64,000 nucleotides of DNA from Circinella umbellata (lineage: Eukaryota > Mucoromycota > Mucoromycetes > Mucorales > Lichtheimiaceae). Location of the stretch: contig JAIWNF010000002.1 in the NCBI GenBank assembly GCA_025093555.1, positions 124,001-188,000 on the forward strand. The letters run 5' to 3'. Below, piece after piece: positions 40,653 through 52,537 of the stretch (position 1 is its first letter; each line of letters begins with the position of its first letter). The notes beneath the pieces are model-generated. The model saw only the letters and a program-made list of their open reading frames with translations, was not told the DNA's origin and did not search any database. The position numbers were made by a program, and so were the translations under genes.

Positions 40653-41502
40653 TTATTTTTTTTCTGGCTGATCATGTTGTTCAACAATCGTTTTATCGAC
40701 ATCTTCCTCTCTTAATCTTTCTTTTTCTTCTGTAATCATCATTGCTCCATGTCGCTCTTTTTGGGTTTTAAGGTAACTAATCTTCCAAAATAGTCCAACC
40801 GATCCACTACATAGTAATATTGCCCATATAGCGTAACCGATATACCATGGTAGCCCAACGTGGCGCATATGCATACCAAGCGGAATATTAATCAGGGCCA
40901 AAATACTCAATATGCGACCAAGCCCAACGTGGATCTTATTTTGTACTGGTCTCTCTGCTTCTTGGGCACGTCCATAAATTCGAAATATGATATGATTTAC
41001 AACTCCTAAACCAATTTGAAACCATGCTCCAAGGACAATGATCGTACCGAGAATCTAAAAATAAATAAATGACCAAATAGATATAATTGTAGATTCACGT
41101 TTTTATTTGTTTATAATAAGTATAAGTAATGATCATGGTAATGATGAAGATAGGAGACACACACACACGCACACACACACGTATCAATATATACGTGAAA
41201 ATATATTTTTGTAAATCCTTTCAATATATTATATGAGGAATTTAATAGTATATTACCAAATGAGCTCTGGGTAAGAAACCATTTGTTGCTACAATGCCTA
41301 ATGTTGCGGCAATCGTCATTGGTATGGCAACAAAAAAACCCATAATCATCATGTGAGCTTTGGCCCACCAGTGCTTTTTATAATGACGGCCATAGATAGC
41401 AACTCCTATTGCGAGTGGTACAAATAGCATCCATACTGTTACCATGATCCATACATGGGCATCAATGAGCATAGTTTTTGTAATGGTTTTTGGCCACCCC
41501 AT
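40653..41502 (-). CDS. Cytochrome b561-type membrane protein
   Basis: Small polytopic protein, probably a haem b transmembrane electron carrier. Two exons (41257-41502 and 40653-41054) join in frame to 215 aa. About five hydrophobic helices are visible. Four histidines lie where the b561 fold binds two haems: His16 (DAHVWIM), His50 (WAKAHMMIMG), His81 (PRAHLILG) and His124 (NKIHVGLGRI). The motif GRILSILALINIPLGM follows, and the tail after about residue 180 is charged and cytosolic. No DOMON or reductase domain is attached, so this is a stand-alone b561 module, whereas related fungal domains often sit behind DOMON. The partner and electron donor are unknown. The intron contains a CA repeat at about 41157-41180. 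It lies 288 bp downstream of the muskelin stop on the same strand. Confidence 0.75.
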
Positions 41503-41790
41503 GTTTTATGTATATGATTTGTTTTAGAAAAGAAGGTGAGGGGAAGGAAGGGGGAAGAAAGAAGAACTAAAGAATGTTGATTAAAATGAAGGTAGTGAAA
41601 AAAAAATATCTTTTTTTTCTTTCTAATATGGATTGAGTATATAAATATCGACTTGTAATTATAGATGATTAGATGGTTAAAATATCTTGAAAACTTATAA
41701 AGGAAAGAAGGGATTCTATAGTGAACTGGGACAGATACGTAAAGCAAAATATATAATATTTCATGGCGGCATTCATATTTCTAATTATGA

Positions 41791-44700
41791 TTAAACAAAT
41801 TTGACTGCATCTAATAATTGTCCAGAAGGCTCTTTCATTTCTGTTGGCAAATAATCCAGTATCTTCTCAAATAACTTTGTACGTTCTTCAAACGACTCAT
41901 CTTTATCTATGGTAAAAGAAAAATTACTGTGGGTGTTAGGATAGCTGTTCATTTTATAATATATATGCTAGTTGAACAGTAACTAACCTCTGCTTCTGGC
42001 TTCTGCCAGTGCTCTATTGTTGGTACCAGTGTTGTCGGATGTTGTTGAGGCGCATGATGTTGGCACTGGTGGTAAGAGACACAATTGAGCACATAGCTGA
42101 TGGAATTGACTAGACTCTTCTTCTACACTATGATCCACCAGTACTGCCACTTGTGATTGTAAATATTCCAATGCTTGCAGCGTTTCATCACATACTGTAT
42201 TTGGTGCCAACCTTCGTCGATTGGCACTTTTGCATAATTCTCGGAGTCTTTGCATACGGAGCATAAGCAAACATTTTCTATAGATCCCAGCCGGATTTGG
42301 TCTATATTGCCAACATATACAGCATATTAGTGATTCACTCATTTTCTACTCTGTACATTACTTGTATAATTCCTTTATACTTACTTTATAAGCTGAAGTG
42401 ACCAAAAATCGGATAATCGTTTACAAGCAGTTTCAGCAGCAGTGGATCCTAATTGAGGTTGACGTTGTTCACCTGGATTGCCACCAAATATATATTGCGT
42501 TTTCGTAATTGGATTATATACCATATCATGTGCATATCGCGGACATGGACGCTGCTCATTACTGTTGTCATTTTCATCGTATCGTTTATCTGTTTGATAT
42601 ACATTCTTCCATTGATTTCGTTCAATATGATATATCCAGAATTCACTAACAATGGTATCTGATCCTTGCCGTACACGATATCCTGAAAACACATGAATTT
42701 CTTGAGCTTGTGAATCAATGGTTGCACGTTGTGTAAACCCAGCACTAGGTCCGAAACTTTTTGATTGTTCTGGTGCCAATTCAACAAGATTATCATTATC
42801 AATAGAGTATCGATGTAAATCCGCCAAATAATCTTTGACACGCTGACCTGCAAAAACGTATAAATCACGCGTACAGGCATCAAATAGCATCGAATGACCA
42901 ACACGCGATTTGAGCGGCACATTGTCATTAAAATGGTTGAAATTTACAGCGTTTTGTGAACCTGTGGACATAAAAACACTGGATCGGGATGCACCATCCT
43001 CTCTGTAATAAAATATATATTTAAAACCACAATGACTTGCTCATTTAGAAATTATTACACTTTTTTTTTAATTTTACGTTTATGAGTTCTTTTGATCTTA
43101 AACGTACCGTATAAGCTGCCAGGTATTGGTAGGAATATGATATGAATATAATCCTCCATAATTATGTCCATTTGGGTCAACAAATGCAATACGTCCTCCA
43201 AATACATAAAGTTCTGAAGTTTTGGAATCAATGCACATTTGATGATCGTATATCAATTCAGGTCCACCATCCCGCTATATATTTATATGTTTATTGCATT
43301 AGTTATCTTCTACCATCCAAAATCTTTCTTTTTCATCCATATTAAAAAGAGTCCTTTTTTATTTACAGCTGTATTATCCGTAATTTTAACCCATTGATCA
43401 TAATCAACGAAGTATCTATAAAAGTCAGAATCCAAGTTCGTCGTCAAAACAGCGGATGATTCGACAAATCGTCCCAAAACAAATATTGATTTTGTATCCG
43501 GGTCAAAGCATATTTTATGACATGAACGTGGTCCAGGTCCACCTTGACTAAATAAATAGTGTGATTTTTTTTTTGTTGGGAAAGAAAAACAAAATATTAA
43601 AAACAATGTAATATACTTTTCCCCTTTATTTTTTCTTTTTATAGTTATATATATTACTACTTACTCTCTGGTATCAGTACTTAATAATTGCCAGCGATTT
43701 TCACGAATATGATAGCACCATAAATCTGCAAGATCGCAATATCCATTCCATCCACCATATAAATATATTTTTTCTTCGTCTACGTCAATGCACATCTGAT
43801 GGCCTCCTCTACCACAGGGTGCATCACCATCTGTATTTTATAGTATTATACATTTTAATCAGTTTAAATGAAAAAAGAGAAGCACAGGATAGAGAGAAAA
43901 GCAAAACGAGAAATAGCATCTTTATCATAATATGTACCTTCATTTGTAGCCCGGATCCGTTTCCACAGGGGAGTATACTCTGCACGAGCTGCATAATCCT
44001 TGAATATATGTCGTGAGTGAGCTGCTTCCAAAACGTGTTCCGCTGCAGGAAAGTCGGCACCTAAGACGAGATGTTTATGCAGCTCTGTGAGAAAAGGATT
44101 TTCTAATTCAACACCCGTTCGGTTTTGGATAAGGTAAAATATATCCATCATATTTCTTTGTCTAAAATGCTTTAAACATAATCGAAGTGTTTCCATTTCT
44201 CGATACTATTTTTTTTTTTTTTTTTTTTGAAAGTTTAAGTTAACCTGGATTTTTTTTTTTGCTCCTTTGAATAAACTTACATTTTGATATTCGTACATGA
44301 CTTGTTTCATGGTTCTCTCATCGTTATGGCCTTTGAGCCCGACAAACCAAATACTGTAATTAAAATTAGGTCCAAATGTAGCAAGAGGAACGATTTTTAT
44401 ATATTGCACCGGAAATATCTGAAGCGTAATTATATGATTTACTTGTCAGTTCTTTTTCAATACTATTTACGAATGTATGGTATTCTTTTTTAAAAAAAAA
44501 GAAAAGATAAAAAAAGAGATGAAAAAAAAATCAGGGTCGATTTCTTTATTTACCAAATTACGGAGCGCATAAATCAAAGAAAATGATTCCGTTTCTGTGT
44601 TATTTTGTAATCCTGTGTATAATAATATGTCAAATTAATTATTCGGCCGATGACGATGTAATGCTTTGCATAACAGTTTATATATATATACCTGTATGTA

Positions 44701-45700
44701 GTAACTCAACCATATCTTCTCTATCCATGCCACCATACACTTTAAATTCTCTGAGATTACATACATGGGCTAAGTGAAAATAAATAGGTAGATACATGAG
44801 TAATTTGTTGTTATGGTTACTGTTTCTATGAAAAAAGAACGATATATGTACCTCTGTGAAATTTGCCAAATGTTATTGAACCTATTGCATAAAAGGAGGG
44901 ATGAGAGTTATATTAATGAAAGAATAACGTTACTAGATATTTTTTTTATATAAACCAATAGATAAAATAACAATAGAAGGGGGATCTATTTTTTCTTTTA
45001 CATGAAACTGCTGGCTTATCGAGACGTAACAATACAAATTGTGCTTGATCATGTGTACCCGATGACCATCGTGAAGATTGATCGGCCGGTTTATTATCAC
45101 GAATATTGTGTGGATGATAAGTTCCGCAATATGAAGAAAAATCATCCACCGTATACGATAGTCTGACTTGAGGCCTTTCGGCTAATAACTTTGTAACTAT
45201 TTGGAATGTATAGAAGAGACATGTTAATTTCAAAATGAAATGAAATTTATTAACGAAATAATATTGTTAAAAAAAACGCACGCATGCCTTGATCAAAACT
45301 TCGATTCGAATCGTCTCCAATCTTTGCTAAACCACCGTAAATATCATTCGAAGTAATTTCTTGATGCCAAGATTGAATGGAAGAAGATTGTGGTGAATAG
45401 CGTGATAATGGTGAAGGAGAATAAGAATGAAGTAATTTTTCATACACTTTACCGCTACTACTATTGGGTTCTGCACTTGTTGGAGCAATAGTGCCAACAG
45501 TAGCAGCAGTATTAGGAAATGGGTCTACTGTATTGAGACAGCCGTCAATAGAAGAAGACATAGGATCGGTATTATTATCGTGACAATCCATAAAGAAACG
45601 TTATACCGGCCGTTCTTTGTTGAGTATTATTATTATTATTAATGTTATTACCAGCTATTCTGTCTTTATCCTCGTTGGTTGTTTCATTTTTGCGAGCCAT
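41791..45700 (-). CDS. MKLN1: Muskelin (discoidin-LisH/CTLH-kelch protein)
   Basis: Muskelin is a cytosolic scaffold and, in animals, a subunit of the CTLH/GID ubiquitin ligase. Fourteen exons join in frame to 874 aa: 45652-45700, 45282-45527, 45002-45196, 44852-44881, 44692-44769, 44554-44612, 44281-44418, 43938-44205, 43665-43830, 43367-43547, 43108-43274, 42385-43002, 41988-42301 and 41791-41906. The discoidin part shows ADQSSRWSSGTH, HVCNLREFKVYGGMDREDM and YIKIVPLATFGPNFNYSIW. LisH/CTLH follows (LRLCLKHFRQRN, LTELHKHLVLGADFPAAE), then six kelch-like repeats (GRGGHQMCID, GPRSCHKICFD, YDHQMCID, VGHSMLFDA, GFTQRATIDS, CPRYAHDMVY) and the C-terminal muskelin tail (LFEKILDYLPTEM). Colinear with human muskelin (735 aa) along its whole length. 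The extra length is a Ser-rich N-terminus, whose start is uncertain: an in-frame Met at 45591 needs no first intron. Confidence 0.93.
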
Positions 45701-45960
45701 TTTTTCAATAATTGATAAAAAAAAATCTCACTGATTATATTGTTTGTTGTAGTTGGTATGTTGGGGGAGACACAAATTATTTAGGAAACAACAATTAGAA
45801 TAACAAAAGGGTAGTTGAAATGAGAATTCTTTTTATATATTGCTGCATGGATTTGTATTCTCTGCATTATTCCCAGAAAGAAAAAAACTCCTTTTTTTGT
45901 CTTCCCTTTTTCTTTTATTACTATTTCATTGTCGGTATTATAATGATGGCAATGGAAGCG

Positions 45961-47226
45961 TTATTTTTTCCAAGCATATTGAAAGCTTTTTATAATAAGA
46001 TCATCACCTGGATATGTTTCTTTAAAAGAGGGTCGACTGGTAATTCCATTCAAAAATTCTTGCAGTCGAGGATAATAAAATTTAATGACATTAATTTGAT
46101 GTTGTACGATCCCGCTCAGGAACGCTTTGTGAGTCGTTTCCAGCTGAGAAGCAAATGGTGCGATGGCAATATCAGCGAGGGAATATTGTTGTCCAAGGAA
46201 ATATGGACCTGTTGGTGCTTGTTCCAATAGTAATTCATTTATCTATAATATTAACAACGTAATTTATCACTTTTTGTCGTTTTAAACAAAAATTCATTAT
46301 TATTGCTATTGACTTATTATATTTCATATATGATTGTAGCTGCACAATATAATACGGAAAAAAAAAGACGAGCGGGACGATAATCACAACTCGTACACCC
46401 TACGTACACCAAATTGTTAATTGTTGAATTGACTACTACTTACACGAGTATACGCAGTATGAAGAGAGTATATATATGTTCTTGGATCAGCGTTTCTGAT
46501 GTTCTGGAAATGTCTATACCATGATAAAGCAACTTTGGACCAATAATACTGAATGACAAATCTGACTTGAGCGCGTTTTATGGGATCAGTTGGTAATAAT
46601 CTATATATTATGGTAAGGTATTATGAAAAAAATTATAAATTATACATATTAGTATGAGGAACAAGATTATTACGCTTTTCATAGATTACTACGGGCTATT
46701 TCTTTTTATAGATGAAATAAATTCGCTGTTCTTGTTTTACCGTTTTTGTGGTTTTAATTCACTGATTAACTCAATTAACACGGATGGTTCGGCGAAATTT
46801 ATTCCGTAAGTAGTGAGGGATGGAACCTTCTTATCAACATTAACATCTCTGTACCTTTTTTTTTTTTTCATTTTTCGCTAACCAAAGTCAGTACTACATC
46901 AACATAGAACTTGTTTTTTTTATATAATCTTTCTTATTTACCATTCAGGTTTATTTGATAAATCAATCAATACAGTTTCGTGATCAATTTCAGCTTCCTT
47001 GAGAGCAATTGCCACACGGTGTGAAAAAGGACAAGCAATGGATGTATAAAATATTGTTTTTTTTGCTACTTCTGATGATGTTTTTACGAATAAAGTAAAA
47101 AAATTAAAAAAATTAAAAAAAAGAACAATATCAGTTGTGTATTCGATCATTAATCATACTACTATTCCTTTTATAAAAAAAAATTCTTCATAGGTATTTA
47201 GTACCAGAAGAACAATAATAAGACAT
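45961..47226 (-). CDS. Glutathione S-transferase, upstream copy
   Basis: Two-domain GST, probably used in thiol transfer or detoxification. Proposed exons 47205-47226, 46942-47071, 46741-46854, 46444-46600 and 45961-46242 join in frame to 234 aa. The thioredoxin-like domain shows IFYTSIACPFSHRVAIALKE, with a cysteine where omega-like GSTs have the catalytic thiol, then NKPEWYRDVNVDKKVPSLTT and the glutathione-binding FAEPSVLIELI. The helical domain ends EQAPTGPYFLGQQYSLADIA and ITSRPSFKETYPGDD. The last three introns fall at the same places as in the neighbouring paralogue, so the two are duplicates. The first exon (Met-Ser, 22 nt) is a guess guided by the paralogue's Met-Ser start; without it a Met at 47150 remains possible. 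It lies about 260 bp downstream of the muskelin start region, on the same strand. Confidence 0.85.
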
Positions 47227-48505
47227 GATAATAATGATCCATTAACCTGAAATAATAGTAAAAAGTGTTATACTTTGAGAAGAAGATAAAACTCAAAGTG
47301 GAAGAAAAGAGGAGAAGAAAGAGGGTTTTTTTTTTTTTTTTTGAAGTTACACATTTGAAAGGAAAACCTCTCTTTTTTTATGATAGTTACATATTGCTGA
47401 CAAATTTAATCACATCACTGAATTACAAAAATGGAAATGCTTGCACATAATTCTATAAGATGAGAGACCAAGTGTGTAACGCGCCACCACAATAGATTGA
47501 CACTTTACTATGTATAGTACTCATGCAAGTTTATTTGATATAGTGCAAAGTGAAGATCTACCTCTCAAAAAGATCTCCTTCTGTCGTAAAGAGAAAAATG
47601 AGCACATAATATAATATGTCATACGTATGCAATAAAATTTTCTTATATGCATCATTGGTTTATTAGTATTTCTTGAACGGACGCTTGCTATATTTATTAT
47701 TAGTGTAAGGAGCAGCATCTAAAGTTATATATCAAAAATTGAAACTTCCTAGAAATGTGTGTATATCCAAGTGACAACAAAAAGGGCGTTTCCGAAACTG
47801 CTTAACAATACTCTCATCGCAGAGAAACATCAATCAAACCAGAGACTTTCTAAGATTATAAATTAATATGTAATTCTGAAAAATCCTTTTTTTTCAAAAT
47901 AGTATCATATGAACCATCTCGTTTTTAGCTGCTCATGGTCGCTTTGAAGAACGTGTTTGGACATTATGTTACTATTTAGCCTTTTACATGCTTTTTGGAA
48001 AGTATTTTTGTATTATAGAAACTAAGCGAGGTTTTTCTGCCGTCCATTTTTTTTAGAGACTTTGCTGATCTATTTCGTTTTTTTACAGTACTATTATTAA
48101 ATACTCAATGAGTACTGTATGAAATCTTCATTGTTACATGGTCTCGAAAGGAAAACTATTTTAAATGTTTATACGTACCTTGAAGAGTAGATTGAATATA
48201 TGGCATATATTGCTGCAAATACAAACAAAACTATCAATAAAATTATATATTTATACATATTCGAAATTTATTTGTTTTTTTTTTACGAATGAATAATAAA
48301 ACATTTTTATCTAAATAAAGAGAAAAATGGTTTTAGAAAAGAAGTAATACAAAAAGGGTAATTATAAATAATGAGATTGATGAGAAACGTAAACTATGTT
48401 GGTGGCATATTTTCATGGATGATTTATGATGGTATAATAGGAATGAGAAAGATAATCAGGAGGGAGGATGTACTTATATATGGTTTGCCGCAAACACATA
48501 ATCAT
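47227..48505. other. Intergenic region between the two GST genes
   Basis: About 1.3 kb of AT-rich DNA between the start of the upstream-copy GST and the stop of the other. It includes a 19-T run near 47325-47343. Open frames are short and carry no domain. It should hold the promoter of the 45961-47226 gene and the 3' UTR of the 48506-49525 gene. Confidence 0.6.
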
Positions 48506-49525
48506 TTAAAGGCTATAAAGACCCCATCTGCTCTTAAATTTATCGTTAATGTAATCATCACCAGGGTAAGAGTCTTTAACCGAAGGATGGCTAGTAATAC
48601 CTTCGACCCATTCCTTCACACGGGGATATTTGGTGAATGCTTCAATTTGAGCATCTTTAAAAAATCCCTTGCGACTAGCTTCTTGACGAATAACGAAAGG
48701 TGCAATGGCAACATCAGCAAGAGAAAATTGAGAACCCAAAAAGTAGGGACCTGTTGGAGCTTGTTCTAACAACAATTCATTGATCTATTATATACAATAC
48801 GTACACAGTCAGTAAGACTTTTCTTAATTCAAAAAAAAAAAAAAAACTAGCTCTCATTCTTTTTTCCATAGCAATAAAAACTTACACGAGCATAGGCAGC
48901 ATCAAGACCATCAAGATAGTTTTTAAGATTTTCCTTCTTAAAATCACGCAAGAAACCATACCAAGGAGATGTAACCTTGGAACTAAAATATTCAATCACA
49001 AATCGAATTTGAGCACGCGTTACAGGATTACTAGGTAATAATCTATAAAAGTGTAAGTTTATCAATGAGTTCCTTAGTACCTTTTTATTTCCATTTCTTT
49101 TAGTTTCCTTACCCAGCTTCAGGCTTCAAATCATTAGCCAATTCAATAAGAACAAGGGATTCAGCAATGTTTTTACCCTGGATAGTAAGAGCGGGAACCT
49201 TGCTTTCAGGGTTAACGCTATTGTACCTGTAATACATATATGGTTTATCGTGTTAAGATGTAATTTGTATTTAAAAGCTACTTTTGTTCATGCCACACAC
49301 TTTTCTTCACTGTAACTTTACCAAGAAGGTTTATTGTTTAAATCAATTTCAACCTTTTCGACATCTAATCCAATTTCTCGGAAAGCAATGTCTGCTCGAT
49401 GAGCGAATGGACAAATCTTGGCAGTATAAAATACAGTTTTATCTATAAATGACGAATACGTGTATTAGCTTGCCTGAGCCAACTCAAACATAAAAAATAT
49501 ATATGAAAAGAGTATTACCAGACAT
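48506..49525 (-). CDS. Glutathione S-transferase, second copy
   Basis: Paralogue of the GST next to it. Five exons join in frame to 225 aa: 49519-49525, 49322-49442, 49113-49226, 48886-49042 and 48506-48784. The first exon is only 7 nt (Met-Ser plus one base) and ends in GGTAATAC. The N-terminal domain reads KTVFYTAKICPFAHRADIAF with the candidate catalytic cysteine, then NNKPSWYNSVNPESKVPALT and the glutathione motif IAESLVLIELAND. The helical domain includes LLPSNPVTRAQIRFVIEYFS, EQAPTGPYFLGSQFSLADVA and ITSHPSVKDSYPGDDYI. Intron positions match the neighbouring copy, including one after the Trp of NKPSW. Class is most like omega-type cysteine GSTs; the natural substrate is not known. Confidence 0.92.
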
Positions 49526-51693
49526 ATTGCTTTAAGTTTTCTTGAATAAAAAAGAATAAAAAAAAATCTGTTGGTCGATAACCCTTTTTATATATGCTGC
49601 TTTGTTGTGCTGACAAATTGAAGGTCGGTGATATGTCGGGGCCCATACGACTAGAAAACAAGATGTTTACCAATCGCACGCAATCATGCATTGAAATTAT
49701 TCGTCACTTCTATTTTATTATTAATGCATGATGTGAGAATCAAACCAAACTACGCTATAAATTTGTGTGACTAAGACACAAAGACTGTATGATTAATAAT
49801 CCACATGGAAATAATTTTGAGCGAGAAAACCAAGCCATAAACTAAACTTTTTTTTATGATAACAAAGTTCAAATGATGTTTTTTTATATAGCATCGAGAG
49901 TTGTATTTAATTGTGCATAAATAAAGTGGACCATTACGTATTTTAAAAAAAAAAAAAAATTATACACAGCTAAAGTTGAGCCACGAAGACTGTGTAGTTG
50001 GGCGCATCTCAACCGAAATAATCAAGCCTACACATCTTCAAATTAGTTTGTCCGTGAATTATTAAGACCAAATAAAGAAAACTCGCATTTATAAATATAA
50101 ACTTGTAACAAGTTCCTTTTATATACATTTTCAAATAAATTGTTACTTCTTAACTATCAGTCTATACAGTATTATTGCAAAAACCTTCAATATCTGGAAA
50201 GCTATCATCTACGTACTTATCAGACAATATTATTATTTGTAATTCAAAATAGCTATTAAAGTAATCATAATATTTGATGGTAAAAGAGTGGAGCCCCCTC
50301 CCCATTTCTGAGGATCGCTTCAAATAATTGATAAGTATAAAACGCTTTAAACGATGTAAAACGGGGGGCTTAAAAAAAGCTAAGGTATACAGAGATTTGA
50401 ACCATTAACTTTTGGAAAAGATTTTATAATGAGGAACAAGATATCAGCTAGTTGTTTTTGAATGAAAATGATGAGCAAACATTATTACAAAATATCTTGA
50501 CCCCAGTTCACTCTGGCAGTCTTTTTCTTATTTTTACAATCAGATCTAACACACTTGGGGATTTTTCTTACTGATATATCTTCAATAAAACAATGAAATC
50601 ACATTCACTTTCATGCCCTTTTTACTTTTAATTCTCAATAATTCATGAAAAATAACGATATACTAAGAAGAAAGGCATGGAACAAAAAGAGAAAGAAATA
50701 TAATCTCGGGGAGTTTTTACGGTTTTATATTACTTGAGAAGTATACTCATATTATGTGTCTTGTAGAGTAAATAAATCATTATATAGTTTTATGGTACAA
50801 TTCTTTTTGGTGTTTAAGGTACTACTTGGGAGGGCAAGATCAAGGGCTCGACCAAACATAGCGGAATAAAATAGTCTCTTTCAACAAAACTCTTTGGCTC
50901 GTAAACCCCTCCCCCTTCCTCTATTTACCTTCATTTCCGATCTACAAGTTTCCAGAACATTAGGACAAAAAAAACATATCTGTTTTTTTTTCGCAATACA
51001 ATGCAAAAAGATTAAGATTTTGGAAGATTTGCTCAGGCGTTACTGAATGATAATAGTGATAAAAAATCTGCACACATATCTGAATGATTTGAATTGGATC
51101 AAACAGCATTCTATTTCTGACCAATTTGGAAATCATGGTGATTATTAATCAAAAAAAAATGGGAAAAGGTGGGGTAATAACAAAAGTTATATGTCCTTTT
51201 TATTTTGAACGTTCTTTTATTGAAGTAACTTATCGTGGATCAAAATAGTGCCCCCCTCAAAAACTGGAAGAGCGGATCGGCTCCCGCGGCAAACGTCGAC
51301 GCCAGGAACTCAAGTAATATAATAGTAGCAGATGTTGGTGGGTGGGTATGTACTTTTTCTTTTTGTAAATTATGTACATTCTATTGTTTAATAACTAAAT
51401 AATTATTTATTTTATGTAGCACTTCAACTCAAAACGTTTTTACCATCAGACTGCATGCGCCGCTAGATCATCAAACAAATATACACTGCTATGTACTATA
51501 ACAGAGAGAGCATGAAAGACCATAGCGATGATAAAGACAATGATAACAAATGAAAAGGAAGGAGATACAAGGTATCCACTACTCACTCTCAAGCTCCATA
51601 TCTGCTACAGCGGTCGTTGTCGCTTGTGCTTGCGCTATTCCTTGCTCGATCGGCTCTCTCACTAGTGACAATAGCCATTTTATACACATAGAT

Positions 51694-51720
51694 GTAATGG
51701 GTAATGGGTAATGAGTAATC
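51694..51720. repeat. 7-bp tandem repeat GTAATGG x4
   Basis: Four head-to-tail heptamers: GTAATGG, GTAATGG, GTAATGA and a truncated GTAATC. Confidence 0.8.
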
Positions 51721-51932
51721 GTATAAAAACATTTTTTTCATATGCTTCACCCGCTTTCGTTCTTCCTTTATATGATTACGTATGAACTGTGCGTACTCAT
51801 TGAAATGCCGCAAGTCTTTTCAAGGCTCCAAATCGCACAATAGTTCGCACTGGTATGTTTTGAGGGACTACAAGCCTGAGGAAACGTACCAATGTGAATT
51901 ATTATGCACCTTAGAGACTCGAAACTGTGGGT

Positions 51933-51975
51933 CTTTGCACCTTGGAGCTTGACCCTCGGAGCTTGACCCTTGGAG
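51933..51975. repeat. 14-bp minisatellite, three units
   Basis: Three adjacent units: CTTTGCACCTTGGAG, CTTGACCCTCGGAG and CTTGACCCTTGGAG, followed by a partial CCTTGG. It is richer in G+C than the surrounding DNA. Confidence 0.75.
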
Positions 51976-52261
51976 CCTTGGTGGTTTTTAGAGTCGATCA
52001 CCATTGTAATTACAATGAAAATGAGGATATTGACCGTATAAAAGTGTAGTCAGTTATTCATACTAGCACAAATGATATATATATATATATATATATATTT
52101 GTAGTGCCAGAGACACTTTTTCGGGTAAAGTTGATATTACGTAAAGAATCTAATCATGGAATCTCGCTGTTTTGTGGCCAATAATGAAAACATGTGCTCG
52201 CTATATCTGCTTGTCAAAAGATCAAATCATTACGTTCGTGCCTGGAGGAGACGTCACTTAA

Positions 52262-52537
52262 AGCAATGACCAATATAGGAACACCACAACATCACCATGC
52301 AATACCGACGGAACTCTACGTGTCAAGGATTTGGAAAATGCTGAAATTTGTATCTTAGAGACGTCAAATGGTTTCAATTGTGCTGGAGGATCAAACGTTA
52401 GTCTAGATCATCATAAACCCATGTTTGCTTTGTTAGCAATGATGAAAAGTACAGCTTATGAATACCAATATGCCGCGTACGACCATTTTAAAAAACAAAT
52501 TAAATTCATTTTTATCCACGCTCATGGTACGCTTTAG
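52262..52537 (+). pseudogene. Broken open frame, possible Mucoromycota repeated family
   Basis: An open run with no Met start, reaching from a stop at 52259-52261 to a stop ending at 52537. It reads DGTLRVKDLENAEICILETS, then NVSLDHHKPMFALLAMMKST and FKKQIKFIFIHAHGTL. The composition is clearly protein-like. From memory, unchecked, the pattern LENAEI..LETS...DHHK.MF..L.M.K..A resembles hypothetical proteins that recur in Mucorales genomes. The upstream part is in another frame (LVKRSNHYVRAWRRRH near 52212), which points to a truncated, frameshifted copy. Confidence 0.4.

Noticed and set aside
42449..42928. 159-aa minus-strand frame inside muskelin
   Set aside because: It is an alternative frame of the large kelch exon; the true frame matches muskelin along its whole length.
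51270..51320. GC-rich block as a tRNA or 5S rRNA gene
   Set aside because: It has no A or B box at proper spacing and no matching arms; only the base composition stands out.
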